From Membranipora membranacea (lineage: Eukaryota; Bryozoa; Gymnolaemata; Cheilostomatida; Membraniporidae): a DNA stretch of 64,000 nucleotides. The position numbers and the translations under genes are program-made. Under the pieces are notes generated by a model. That model had not been told where the DNA came from and did not search any database. It saw nothing but the letters and a program-made list of their open reading frames with translations. Each line of letters starts with the position of its first letter. Position 1 is the stretch's first letter. This document shows positions 20,266 to 30,410 of this stretch, piece by piece. The stretch spans positions 6,200,001 through 6,264,000 of the forward strand of contig OU612068.1 of assembly GCA_914767715.1 (NCBI GenBank), in the 5' to 3' direction.

Positions 20266-22961
20266 TTAATTAAGATAATTGTTTCTCTTGCAGCAATGAC
20301 GCTCTTTCAATGTGTGTACAAGGAAAAGTGTAACTTGTGTTATGATATAATACACCATGATCCCAACAAGGGAGGCAGAGGTAGGCCCTGGCCTGTCCAT
20401 GTCTAAAATATACTTATAGATTACGATGCCTGTTTGGGACCAGAAGATTATTGTAAATATTAGGTAAGCAATTCCAAACAACATAGAATGGTATACATGG
20501 AGAATACGACTAGGTATTGAGTTCATATACTGTTCTCCGATCATGAGCACTGAATTCATGGCATGTATACCAATGTCTAATATTCCTGTAGTAAAGTTCT
20601 CCCTTCTCGGATAGAGAACACTCCAGTATACTATGGTCACAAGTAGGGCATTGGAGAATGATATATTATATAGTATCCACTGAATAACCATGTACCATGG
20701 TAGGCTCGGGCTATTACTATCTACACTGGACACTCTGTCGCCTTTGACCTACAAGTGAGAACAGAAAGTCCAGAACTGATTTTCAAGACTGAGTGGATAT
20801 TTCAATATTTTCTCATGTCTAAGAAGATAGAATAAGGACAGGAGTATTTATTGGCCTGCCTTGACACCCTGTCAAGAGAGGCTAGAGTAATTATATGCAC
20901 TTACATTTCCATTGCTGCTTGAGTACTCAGGCAGTTCTACAGTTTGCTCGTTAGCTTTGTTGATATTTAGCTTCTCACTTTCCCAATTTCTTACAGTATA
21001 TACAATGCTGGAAAATATTAGAAAAACAAATCATCTCATGTTTTGTGAGTGATGATTTGGGCAGCTCCTAACTATTAGTATCAGAACTGTTCTATTTTTA
21101 TTTGTTCTGCTCAAACAGACTTGGACTAGACTAGACCGGACTAGAGCAAGTTTTGCTCCCATTGGGAATTTGGGGGAAAACTTAAAATGATATGTGTCAA
21201 AGCTTTGGATGCGCTACAATACCTGGCTTTTGCAATATCCCACCACCCACCTCTGAGGGACCTTGGAGCCTGGACCTCACAATACATGGCAATCAAACTA
21301 TTAGGATGTGTATCTCTCGTTAAAGTCAATTTAGTATCAGTACCTTGTGTACCCGCCCCTAATTCTTGAATTACACCAGGGGCGTCACATCAAACTCCTT
21401 GTGAAGGTGCCCAAGCTACTTGAATTATTTCGTCCTCTCTTGAACAGAGATACTTGCAACAGTGTATCACATGATTAGTGTGGATCAGACATGTGCCCTT
21501 GGCTGTCTTGTATTAACCTGTTAATTTGTCCAACATACCTTATTATTGTTGCTGTGAGAAAGTATGCAATGACGAAGATGTAACCCCAGACAGTGAATGC
21601 GGCGAGTCGCTCATATGGCCGAGTCTTAACTCTGTTCAGCACCAGTGCCAGAATTGTGGCCGTGAAGATGAGAGCTCCTAACCGATACACTAGCAGAGGT
21701 AAACAGGAACACCAACACTGCAACAATAAATGTTTGTATCAATTTTACTGTTACGAATGGCAGAGAATTGGAAAAGTTAATAAAAACAATTCACAAGACC
21801 TGCATAATAGCAATATTTTGAAATGACATTGATATCTGTTAATAACGCAAGAAAGTTAGTTCCAACTAGACACATAAAAAATACTTATTTATATGTTTAT
21901 GGTTTCAGCCATAGCGACTTATTGTTTGTCGCGAACATTTGGATTTTAATTTTCGGCAAAAAATTTTTTATTAGAGAAAAAACATCATCATATAGATAAA
22001 AAGATGCTGCTGAATGTAAAGCCATTTCGTCTCAGCTGTATATGGTGTCATGTGTAGGTTTGTGTGTGGTTTCAACGGATTATTATTATTTTCATAACCA
22101 TCATGGTTTGATATTGAGTACCATTTTGGTATCGCACAATATAAACACCAAATTCTGATAAATGATACGGAGGGATGCAACACTATAATACACCAGTAGT
22201 ACTGTTCATCAGATCAAACTCTTACCTTGAATTAGTTTAAGTGCTCAAACGGTGCAAGATGCTGGTAGAGGCATTTCATTATCAACCAAGTGGTTGATAA
22301 TGAAATGCCTCTACCAGCATCTTGCACCGTTTGAGCACTTAAACTAACCTTGAATATTTCTTGGAAGAAAGCAATTCACAGAAAATCACAGACAACTGAG
22401 ATGAATGTGAATTTGATGTGTTCTATTCAGTGAATTAATTGCGATTTTTTTCCCCTGATTAGGGCTGATTATTGCAACAGACATTTTTTTCCTTTGGCAT
22501 CACATTTTGAAACGAAATCGAATTGAGACTTATTCACAATTTGTTGGTTATTGAAGATAACACCAAAATTATATAAGCATTGTTCAATGAATTTTGAGTG
22601 ACTTGCACAGTATGAGATTTTGGTATTGGGGCAGCCCTAAAATCAGGAAAAATCGAAAAATAGTTTTAAGAGATGTTTTACATAGTTTGTCCTTAATTAA
22701 AAAAAGTCCCCTTCAAGAGTAAGTAACTGGGAAGATTTGGTCAAAGGTTGGTGTGCTTAGCTGTAGCAGGACTGGAAATAATTGGAAGAAAAAAATATGA
22801 TATGTTAACCATTTGCAATGATAGCGCATTTAATTCGCTATAGTTCTAGTTCTATAAGATCAACTTACTCGGAATTTAACCATTCGGGCGGCTTCACATT
22901 CATGGAAGAGAAACCTGTTCTTACTGAACTCCTCTTTGAATAGCTGATTTAAGGATCTCAT
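20266..22961 (-). CDS. RS3: rolling-stone-like multi-pass membrane protein, 4 exons
   Basis: Coding exons on the minus strand: 22961-22869, 21717-21539, 21007-20905 and 20748-20266, giving 285 aa, with phases matching RS4. The N-terminus reads MRSLNQLFKEEFSKNRF. Exon 2 gives two membrane segments (LPLLVYRLGALIFTATI; FTVWGYIFVIAYFL). The last exon gives about four more, plus LPWYMVIQW, YWSVLYP and LDMDRPGP. The C-terminus is Lys/Cys-rich. It is a close paralogue of RS4: the last exon is about 90% identical in protein while exon 2 is only about 60% by eye. Intron 1 carries a 114-bp MITE and intron 3 a 34-bp insertion. A second usable first exon lies upstream at 24122-24030. Confidence 0.87.
20851..20884. 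mobile_element. 34-bp remnant of the TAGCCTGTC MITE with 9-bp duplication
   Basis: TTGGCCTGCCTTGACA and TGTCAAGAGAGGCTA are nearly joined. The flanks GAGTATTTA (20842-20850) and GAGTAATTA (20885-20893) match at 8 of 9 bases. It lies in RS3 intron 3. Confidence 0.6.
22233..22346. mobile_element. 114-bp near-perfect palindrome MITE with exact 9-bp target duplication
   Basis: The arms of about 55 bases (TAGTTTAAGTGCTCAAACGG inward) are almost identical around a 4-base centre. ACCTTGAAT stands on both sides (22224-22232 and 22347-22355). The paralogous intron at about 23932 has a single TACCTGGAATACTTCTTGG with no insertion. A related degenerate piece lies near 49550-49600. Confidence 0.85.
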
Positions 22962-23118
22962 GACAGTAACTTCATTTTGGTTTAAGTAGCACTAGTTTTA
23001 ATAAATCACAGATATTTTGTGTTGAAATTATCATAAGTTTATGAATATTTATATTCATTTTATTTAAAATTTATATAAAAAATTATATCCGTAAATATAA
23101 TCTAGGTCTCTTTTATAA

Positions 23119-23176
23119 CTCTCATTGGCCAGCAACATTTACAGTGTATAATATATATATTGCTGGCCAATGAGAG
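23119..23176. repeat. 58-bp palindrome, CTCTCATTGGCCAGCAA arms
   Basis: Arms of 17 bases are perfect inverses around an AT-rich loop. It lies upstream of RS3. A single degenerate TTGGCCAACGAGA in the RS4 flank shows that part of it predates the duplication. Confidence 0.5.
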
Positions 23177-23409
23177 TTGACCCGTTTTTATTAAGGTGTT
23201 TTATTAGGATTGGTACTCCCTAAGATTTGTGATTTGGATAATTAGCTGTTATTGGTTTTCTAATTTCATGTATTCATAATAACATTGTCTGTCATGAATA
23301 CCTTCTTCGTTGCGTAATATGTCTGCAGCAACCTGACCCTGTCCAACAATGCACATTGGTCTGCAGGAAATTGATGATTGTGTTTGTGACCACAATGGTT
23401 AATTCAAGA

Positions 23410-23625
23410 TTTGGTTGAAATCACAAGTTTTCGTCTCCGTCCGAAGATCGACTGAGAAACAGAGGCGGGCCGCCATAGTCGGTTCCAAGTTGCTCTGAGT
23501 TTGATGGCAGGTTGGAGCCCACCTGGAGCACAGTGCCCCGTAGTCTGTAGACTGCAACGAGATGCGAACCCAGAACCTCCAACACTTACTGAGATATGAC
23601 CGCTTCAATCCTGGGAGTAAACCAA
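23410..23625 (-). repeat. tRNA-related SINE-like insertion
   Basis: On the minus strand, TATCTCAGTAAGTGTTGG (A-box-like) is followed about 15 bases later by GGGTTCGCATCTCGT (B-box-like), the spacing of a tRNA gene. A body clearly richer in GC than its surroundings comes after. The paralogous flank near 27640 lacks it. Confidence 0.5.
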
Positions 23626-24029
23626 CCCCCTGGTCAAACTTTGCTATATAATATCAAGGAAAGTTTTAAATGATTGTGACATGATTGATTATGCACATGT
23701 TTGATTGAGGTCCCTAAATTGTTATTTGCTGATCGCTATTTTTTAAATGAACAATCATGGTTCGATATTGAATCACCATTATTTCATATACCACATAACA
23801 AAACCAAATATAACGAGATATTGGTTCTTGATTAAAATGTGATACATAGGTATACGAGGCATCACCACAATATACCATTAGTTTGAGCCCATCTGACCCA
23901 GACACATGATCAACAGAATAAATTTTTACCTGGAATACTTCTTGGAAGCGAGCAATTCACGGAAAAGCGAAGACATCACCCAAAGAAATGAATTTGATGT
24001 GTAGAGTGCAATATAATAGATCAACATAC

Positions 24030-24122
24030 CCCGGATTTAACCATTTGAGCTGGTTTGCATTTTGAGAAGAGGAACCTGTTCTTACTGAATTCATCTTTGA
24101 ACAGCTGTTTGAGAGACGCCAT
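24030..24122 (-). pseudogene. extra copy of a rolling-stone first exon
   Basis: It reads from an ATG (24122-24120) through 31 codons (MASLKQLFKDEFSKNRF...) to a donor (gtatgt). It is intact and in the phase of the RS3 and RS4 first exons. The following 290 bases are homologous to their intron 1, but no own exons 2-4 follow. It is either a relic of a third gene copy or an alternative first exon for RS3, spliced over the nearer one; phase 0 would permit this. Confidence 0.65.
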
Positions 24123-24145
24123 GACAGTAACTTGTCGGTAATAAT

Positions 24146-24175
24146 CACAGAGTAAGGATATATCCTTACTTTGTG
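24146..24175. repeat. 30-bp palindrome CACAGAGTAAGGAT...
   Basis: CACAGAGTAAGGATA is answered by TATCCTTACTTTGTG. It is the second copy of the 9470-9497 palindrome and lies 23 bases upstream of the extra first exon. Confidence 0.45.
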
Positions 24176-25492
24176 ATATAATAGTACTAACTCAGATAAT
24201 CCAATTTCCAGTACACTAACTAACTGAAAACAGAAACATAGCCCATATTTTTGTTCTAATTTCTGAACTAGTAACTCAACACTTACATAATACTATTGAA
24301 ATCTGGTTGTGGTTGCTGATAACAGAGGGGTCAAGAGGGTTACGGTTATCAATTAATACACAATTTCATGGTGATCTGTATCTGAGTAACTGTATTTGAT
24401 CATGCAGGTAGTATATTTACCTCCAATGTTAGTCAGACCAGTGTGATTGCAGTGTGATGTGACGAAGGGAATCCAAAAGGAACTGAATAATTCAGAATTG
24501 CTGTTAAAAATGCAACAGGGAAAAATTCAAAAAGCAAGTTGGCAAATATTTGAGTGTTGGCTTTCATTGTAATCTGTCAATCGCGGGAGTAAGAAAGCGA
24601 CACACGGGTACTCATCATTCAGACATTTTTACTCTCAGTGAAATAATCACAAAAGTAATGGAAAGTGTTTGGATTAAGAGACCAAATTTCACAGGCAGGA
24701 ACTATTCGTGATATTGAGTACAGACAAAAGTTCTACAACGTGCAGTAGACAAACATACACTTGATCTGAAATTGGAAACTCAATGTTCAAAAATTATAAG
24801 TATGAAGAAAGCTGATTCCTAATCATCCATAGCAACTAGACATCTTGTCCAGCTTGAAAAAAACACTCTGATTTCATTAAGTTATCATTATTAGTATGTT
24901 GGAAATATTTTGATGTTTTGTGGATGGTATTACCCCTGTGTTTGTCCTAAGATAGTTACTGTTTTATTGTCATATCTTTTATCTGTCCACATCCGTCATA
25001 CTGAACCTAAATCAAGTTTGATCCGTTTGCCTGTGTTTGAAGTTGACCCCCCTCAGCTGGTCACCAGTAGAGGGGGGGGGGAGAGAACTCCAAACGCAGG
25101 CAAATGGATCAAACTTGATCTATACTGAACCACATCCGATCGGACTGAGTTTTTCACCTCATCCATATGACTGCACCTTAGTTTCTACAGCACTAAGAAA
25201 GAAGAGTGTTTACCTACCAAATATTGGGTTCTCTCTTGATCATCTTTGCGGCCAGAATTCTTTCATACTATGTATGATGCATTTCTAGTGGTTGATGATA
25301 TCTTGGGTCTTTATGGAACTATCACCGCGTCTTTGCCCTCTACACCAAATCTCTTTCCCAGAATGAATGTGCTTTATATTTCTTTATAACGAGAAATTGT
25401 CTTTTTCTGTTCAAAGAGAGTATAAATCCCAGAACATATGATTGCAAAATGATTAAAATTTCATATCAAAAAATATTCAATATGTCTCCTGC

Positions 25493-25596
25493 AGCAACAC
25501 CGCTCTTTCAAAAATTGACAAGAAAAGATCTAACTTGTGTTATGACTTAGTATACCACAATCCAGACCATGGAGGCAGAGGTTGGCCCTGGCCAAC
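25493..25596 (-). pseudogene. broken fragment of a rolling-stone last exon
   Basis: About 100 bases immediately downstream of RS4 repeat the end of its last exon (PGPTSAS, then the ITQ region, then the GAAAGAGCG and TGCTGC tract). An in-frame TAA replaces a Tyr codon, and a TGA follows. It is a non-functional partial duplicate. Confidence 0.7.
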
Positions 25597-25603
25597 ATAG
25601 TGC

Positions 25604-27357
25604 TCAACCTAAATCAACATAATTGTCTCTCTTACAGCAATATCGCTCTTTCAATATGTATACAAGAAAAAGAATAACTTGTGTTATGAAATAATATACC
25701 ATGATGCCCACAAGGGAGGCAGAGGTAGGCCCTGGCCTGTCCATGTCTAATATATACTCATAGACTACAAGGCCTGTTTGGGACCAAAATATTATCGTGA
25801 ATATAAGGTAGGCTAATCCATACAGCATAGAATGGTATACATGGAGAATACGACTAGGTATTGAGTTCATATACTGTTCTCCGATCATGAACACTGAATT
25901 CATGGCATGTATACCAATGTCTAATATTCCTGTAGTAAAGTTCTCCCTTCTCGGATAGAGAACACTCCAGTAAACTATGGTCACCAGTAGGGCATTGGAG
26001 AGTGATATATTATACAGTATCCACTGAATCACCATGTACCATGGTAGGCTCGGGCTATTACTATTTATACTGGTCACTCTGTCGCCTGGAACCTACAGAC
26101 GAAAACAGACAAGTGCAGAACTAATTTTACTTTGAAAAGAGAAGTTTGTGTACAGATTTCGATGAGTTCTCGTGGATGAATGATGGAATAAAGACAAAAT
26201 TGAGCCAGTTGCTTACATTTCCATTGATGCCGGAGTCCTCAAGAAGTTGTCTAGTTTGCTCATTTTCTTTGTTGATATTCAGCTTCTCACCTTTCCAATA
26301 TCGAACAGTGTATACAATACTAGAGAAAAAACTATAACAAATTAATACAAGCTATACTTGTTCATCTCATGCTTAGTGGAAGATGATTTTAGCAGCTCCT
26401 ATCCGAGTACCACTATCAACAACTGAGGCATCTCATTTCTCATTTTCTGTTCAAAGAGTTTTCATAACCTGGATAAAAACCAATGGTTGACAGACTCAAC
26501 CTGGATGGAGATGGTGTGTCTGACAAAAGAGTAGAAATCTGTAACCTGATCCTAGAACAAGTTTGTTCCCCTTGTGGTGGCGGAGGGATATTGCGAAGGT
26601 CGGGTATCAGGCCCCGCGATACCAGACTTTTGCAGTATCCCTCTGTTACCACAGAGGAAACAAACTTGTTCTAACCTGATCCATGGTAATCTGACTTCGC
26701 CTCAGTCAACTTGTGCAAACCTAGTTGTCTAACGTACCTGGTTACAGCTGCCACAATAAAGTAGGCGATGACAAAGATGTACCCCCACACAGTGAATTGT
26801 ATGACTCGGCTATATGACCAAGTGTTACTTTGGTTCAGAAACAGTCCCAATATTGTGGCTGTGAAGGCTAGTGCTACCAGTCGATACACTAGCAGAGGTA
26901 AACAACCCCAACGCTGCAACAATTTTAGAGGATTTATAAATCAAGCTGATACGTGTTAAAATATTTCCAAGTGAACTTTTCATGAACAAAATGGTTTGAT
27001 ATTGAGTAACAGCTTGATATTACACAATATCAACAAATAAAACTGAGCTATTGGTAAAGGATATTATATACCTATGATTTTGATATGTTGGTGTATTACG
27101 CGTCACAAGCATTTCTTGCCTTGACTGACCAAGGAGTTAGAGACTCTGACCGACACATGTTCAGCAGATTTAGCTTTAACTTAGAAGCAAGAAATTTGCA
27201 GAAAATCCATCCCACCAATGAAAGAAATGAGAATAGTTTAATATAAATTTCTAGTAGATGAACTTACCCCAGATTTAACCATTTGAGCTGGTTTGCATTC
27301 TGGGAAGAGAAATCTTCTCTTCACGAACTCTGCTTTGAAAAGCTCTTTAAGAGACAT
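25604..27357 (-). CDS. RS4: rolling-stone-like multi-pass membrane protein, 4 exons
   Basis: Coding exons on the minus strand: 27357-27268, 26913-26738, 26319-26217 and 26092-25604, giving 285 aa, with phases 0, 2, 0 as in RS1 and RS3. The N-terminus reads MSLKELFKAEFVKRRF. Two membrane segments come from exon 2 (LPLLVYRLVALAFTATI; FTVWGYIFVIAYFI) and about four from the last exon. The exon 3 loop is polar (KGEKLNINKENEQ). The core LPWYMVIQW and LDMDRPGP is the same as in RS3. Intron 2 carries a 121-bp MITE and intron 1 an 18-bp palindrome. Function is unknown beyond family membership; six hydrophobic segments place it in a membrane. Confidence 0.87.
26553..26673. mobile_element. 121-bp TAGAACAAG MITE with exact 9-bp target duplication
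   Basis: The ends are TAGAACAAGTTTGTTCC and its inverse, and the interior is also roughly palindromic. ACCTGATCC lies on both sides (26544-26552 and 26674-26682). A degenerate relative lies near 21145-21260 in RS3 intron 2. Confidence 0.8.
27130..27147. mobile_element. 18-bp truncated CAAGGAGT palindrome with 7-bp flanking repeat
   Basis: CAAGGAGTTAGAGACTCT lacks the last bases of the family palindrome. The flanks GACTGAC (27123-27129) and GACCGAC (27148-27154) match at 6 of 7 bases. It lies in RS4 intron 1. Confidence 0.45.
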
Positions 27358-27901
27358 CTAGACAGTAACTTGTTGGTTTTAATAGTGCTAGATTAAACTA
27401 TTCTCAGATAAATTGTGCTCAACATAATTATATGTGCTGTTGGCCAACGAGATTTGTCTTGTTATTATTAGGCTGATACTCCATAAAATTAAGATAATTA
27501 AATGTTAGTTTTCCAATTTCGTCTATTCATTATAATAGGGATCTGGCATGAAGCACACCAATATTGCGTAAGATGGCTACAGTTACATAATCCTGTCCAA
27601 CATAATGATAATAGTGTTGGTGTGCACATCAGTTAATAGAAGGTTTGTCTGCTAAACCCAGGAGAGACCACATCATTCCCGGTACATGAACTAACCCCTG
27701 GTCAAACTTTGCTTTGCTCTATCTGACTAAATCATGCACACATGTCCCCATAATGCTACTCACAGCTGTATAAGCTCATCAATAATACAAAATTATTCCT
27801 GTTATTTCCACTACAACTATTGCGCGCGAAGAATCGTTTCCAAATCAGAAAAAATGTGATATAATAATGAAATGGATACTTTTTTGACTGACCAAAGATG
27901 T

Positions 27902-27907
27902 TTTATT
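27902..27907 (-). terminator. polyadenylation signal of RPL18A
   Basis: AATAAA on the minus strand, 82 bases after the stop codon. Confidence 0.5.
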
Positions 27908-27988
27908 GGTACTAACATCAGAGTTCACAAAAACCCAACATGCACTGCATCGATAAATAAGAAGAGAATGTAGCTGGCATGTAGTGTT

Positions 27989-30410
27989 TTAAGTGAAATG
28001 TGTCTGTGGTCTCTTGGTTGAGAAGAGAGGAGCTGACTTGTCTCTGATAACTCTGTGTGGCAGTGGGAACTTAATCTTCATGGTCTAGAATAGAAAAAGA
28101 GGTGGGACTTAAATTGCATGAAGGTCGAGCAATTTTTAAAAGTTTGTTAGAAATGACTTCTACCTTACCTTAAGGAACGACATCTAGTGTGGAAGCAAGA
28201 TTCAACTCGTTACTGTATATTACAACAACAAGAGCGACTAACTACCAGTTTGGTTTACGCACCCATGATTGCCCATAACCTGTTTTTTAACTCACAGGTG
28301 GATTGTACGTGGTGCATTGAATAACACAACTAAGAACATGATATATACATCATATGAAACAGTCAGAGAAGATGTGCACTACATCACTGAACCTACAAAC
28401 CATTATTTGATTTCTACAGGATATTACCCAAGTAGCATTTATATGTGAGTTTTATGATTTTGTATAATTGACCAAACTGTGTTGGATAGGAAGAGACAAC
28501 TTACATGGAACTGCTTAATGTTGGCTCTCCTGCATTTGCTGGATGAGACACGTTCCACTCTCATGATCTGGATGCTGTGAGCTCTAGCTCTGTGTCTTGC
28601 TCCCATATCACGGTCTAGAAAAGGATCATCAGATTATAGAATGACGGGATGAAAAAATGTCAAAATATAAGGAAGTATAGTTTCCCCAGAGGTTTGACTG
28701 CAAGGAGTGTTTGGACACGCACTATTTGTAGCACATCATGACAGACAACTCTATTTTTCCAACAAATCATATCCAGCGCATATATCAACACATCATGCCC
28801 ACATTACTAACACTTTCCAATCTCACAGTTTTATTCAAAATCTTAATAATGAACGAGATGGAACGTTGTTTGAATTTCACTTTTGACTACTATTACCAAG
28901 ACTTATTCTACAAATCCGTATTTAAATGTGCACCAAAGTTCAACTCGCCACCACATGATGAGGTAGCAAGGGCGACGATGGCCATTTTGATCTTTGCATG
29001 TTGATTGTCTTCCAAGTCACATCAGTGACACAAAGATAGTACCATGCAGTTTTAGCCACTCGATGATAATGTAATACTTACAGCACTGAGTGATGGCTGC
29101 AGCTACAGTAACATCTCTGTACTCTCTGTACATGTTGTGTGTACCAGATCGTGAGTCATATCTCAGCCAGACACCAAAGTTCTTAACAACTGTTGGCTTC
29201 TTCTCATATACCTGAGGAATATAGAAATGACACACATTAAAATTTATTAAGTCTTAACTGCGGGGGTAGATAATCACGGGAACTCGGATAAAACACATAC
29301 GAGAAATGGACGTCATTTTGACCATTGTAAATGTTGCGCCTATTATTTAGTAAATGTGCACCAACGTTCAACTCGCCACCACATGATGAGGTAGCAAGAG
29401 CGACGATGGCCATTTTAATCTTTGCACGTTGATTGTCTCCAAGTCACTTCAAAGTGAATTGAAGATAGTACGATGCAATTGATGCAAACAAATAACATAA
29501 ACTTGGAACTCAAGCCACTGTTTACAGCAAACTTGAGCCTACTGGACTGACTGGGTTTGCATAGCCTGGACACTGGTATAAGTGCGAATTCTTACTACTT
29601 CTGAACTCTCAACAGAATTGGTAACTGACAATCCCTGTCCTTGTTCAATATGTCACTGATTTAAGAGTTAATCCCTTCCCTCAAGTCAATCAACAAAGTA
29701 AATGAAAGGATATGAGAAAACAAGACATTGCACTCACCAAACTGCACTCGAGGATTTCAGAGTTGGTCTTCTTGATCTTCTTCAGCAACTTAGCGAAGTA
29801 CCAGAACCTGGAGACTGCGACTACTCTATCTGGAGCAAATATCCTCATTTGATAGATTGGGGGATTGGCTATACCCTCAGAGGGCAGCTTACGCCCTATT
29901 ACTCTGTACTCCTTCAGCTATAAAAGTAACAGAGAAGTAAGCTAAGTTGGCCTACATATTGTTGATGACTGTTGTTTATTCTAATTTGTAATGTAAGTGT
30001 CACTCACTCACAGTCACTAGAGTCTAGACTACTTACTACCAACCAGCTAGTAGATATATATACGCTGTTGCAGTTTTATTGGGTCATAGCTTATATGAAT
30101 AAGACAGCTGATTTTATTGACAAATGCTGCATGATATATATTAAACATGCTAAAAATATTTTGTTGGATTAACTGTAGCAAGTAATCCTACTAGTACTAC
30201 TAACCACCAAATAACAATTTGAAGGTGAAAAAATTGCAATTTTTAAACACAAATTATGATGTAATTAGACATGATGATCCTATCCCAGTAGCATGTATGT
30301 ACAATTAAGATATTCACAAGTGTACTCTGGTGAGAAGGAATACATATCCAGTCATATGTTGTGAGATTATATGGAAAAATAGAAGCACTTACATCTCCTC
30401 GGGCCTTCAT
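27989..30410 (-). CDS. RPL18A: ribosomal protein eL20 (L18a), 5 exons
   Basis: Structural protein of the cytosolic large ribosomal subunit. Coding exons on the minus strand: 30410-30393, 29917-29738, 29211-29082, 28614-28505 and 28084-27989. All phases agree and give 177 aa; the human protein has 176. Diagnostic blocks: [55 protein letters not shown] and the C-terminal STKRPQTHF. The first exon codes only six residues, as is common in ribosomal protein genes. The 5' side has a CTTTTTATTCC pyrimidine stretch (TOP-like) just before the ATG and a CACGTG E-box near 30440. Introns 2 and 3 hold related H/ACA snoRNA candidates. Confidence 0.97.
28924..29049 (-). ncRNA. H/ACA snoRNA candidate in RPL18A intron 3
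   Basis: On the gene strand the order is hairpin, H box AGATCA, hairpin, then ACA three bases before the end. The 5' hairpin closes with GCATG/CATGC and has an apical GTCAC-TGAT-GTGAC. The 3' hairpin has a nine-pair apical stem (starting from C(T)TTGCTACC against GGTGGCGAG) and a lower stem below an internal loop. The loop lies about 14 bases upstream of ACA, the spacing expected for a pseudouridylation pocket. Position, about 35 bases from the donor of exon 3, fits an intron-processed RNA. Human RPL18A also hosts an H/ACA snoRNA (SNORA68); homology with it was not tested. Confidence 0.72.
29352..29478 (-). ncRNA. H/ACA snoRNA candidate in RPL18A intron 2
   Basis: Paralogue of the intron 3 copy, with the same order and lengths. 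The H box is AGATTA and the ACA is followed by TTT. The 3' hairpin has the same apical stem and a lower stem GCCATCG/CGTTGGT with one mismatch. The 5' hairpin apex has changed to TCACTT-TG-AAGTGA yet still pairs perfectly, so the structure is kept while the sequence differs. It lies between exons 2 and 3. Confidence 0.72.

Larger units (their letters stand above)
19260..23720. repeat. segmental duplication, unit A (RS3)
   Basis: 3' flank, gene, introns and 5' flank resemble 24540-27780 in the same order. Examples: the tract CTGTCAATCG (19317 and 24575), the gene bodies, TTGGCCA(A/G)C near 23128 and 27439, and CCCTGGTCAAACTTTGCT near 23628 and 27697. Intergenic identity is low by eye, so the duplication is not recent, although the last exons remain far more alike. 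Confidence 0.7.
24540..27780. repeat. segmental duplication, unit B (RS4)
   Basis: Partner of 19260-23720; see there. The unit is shorter, chiefly because it lacks the SINE-like insertion, the 114-bp MITE and the extra first exon. Confidence 0.65.

Noticed and set aside
28924-29478. C/D-box snoRNA on the plus strand (ATGATGA motif)
   Set aside because: No matching D box or terminal stem was found. The opposite, host-gene strand gives a full H/ACA fold instead.
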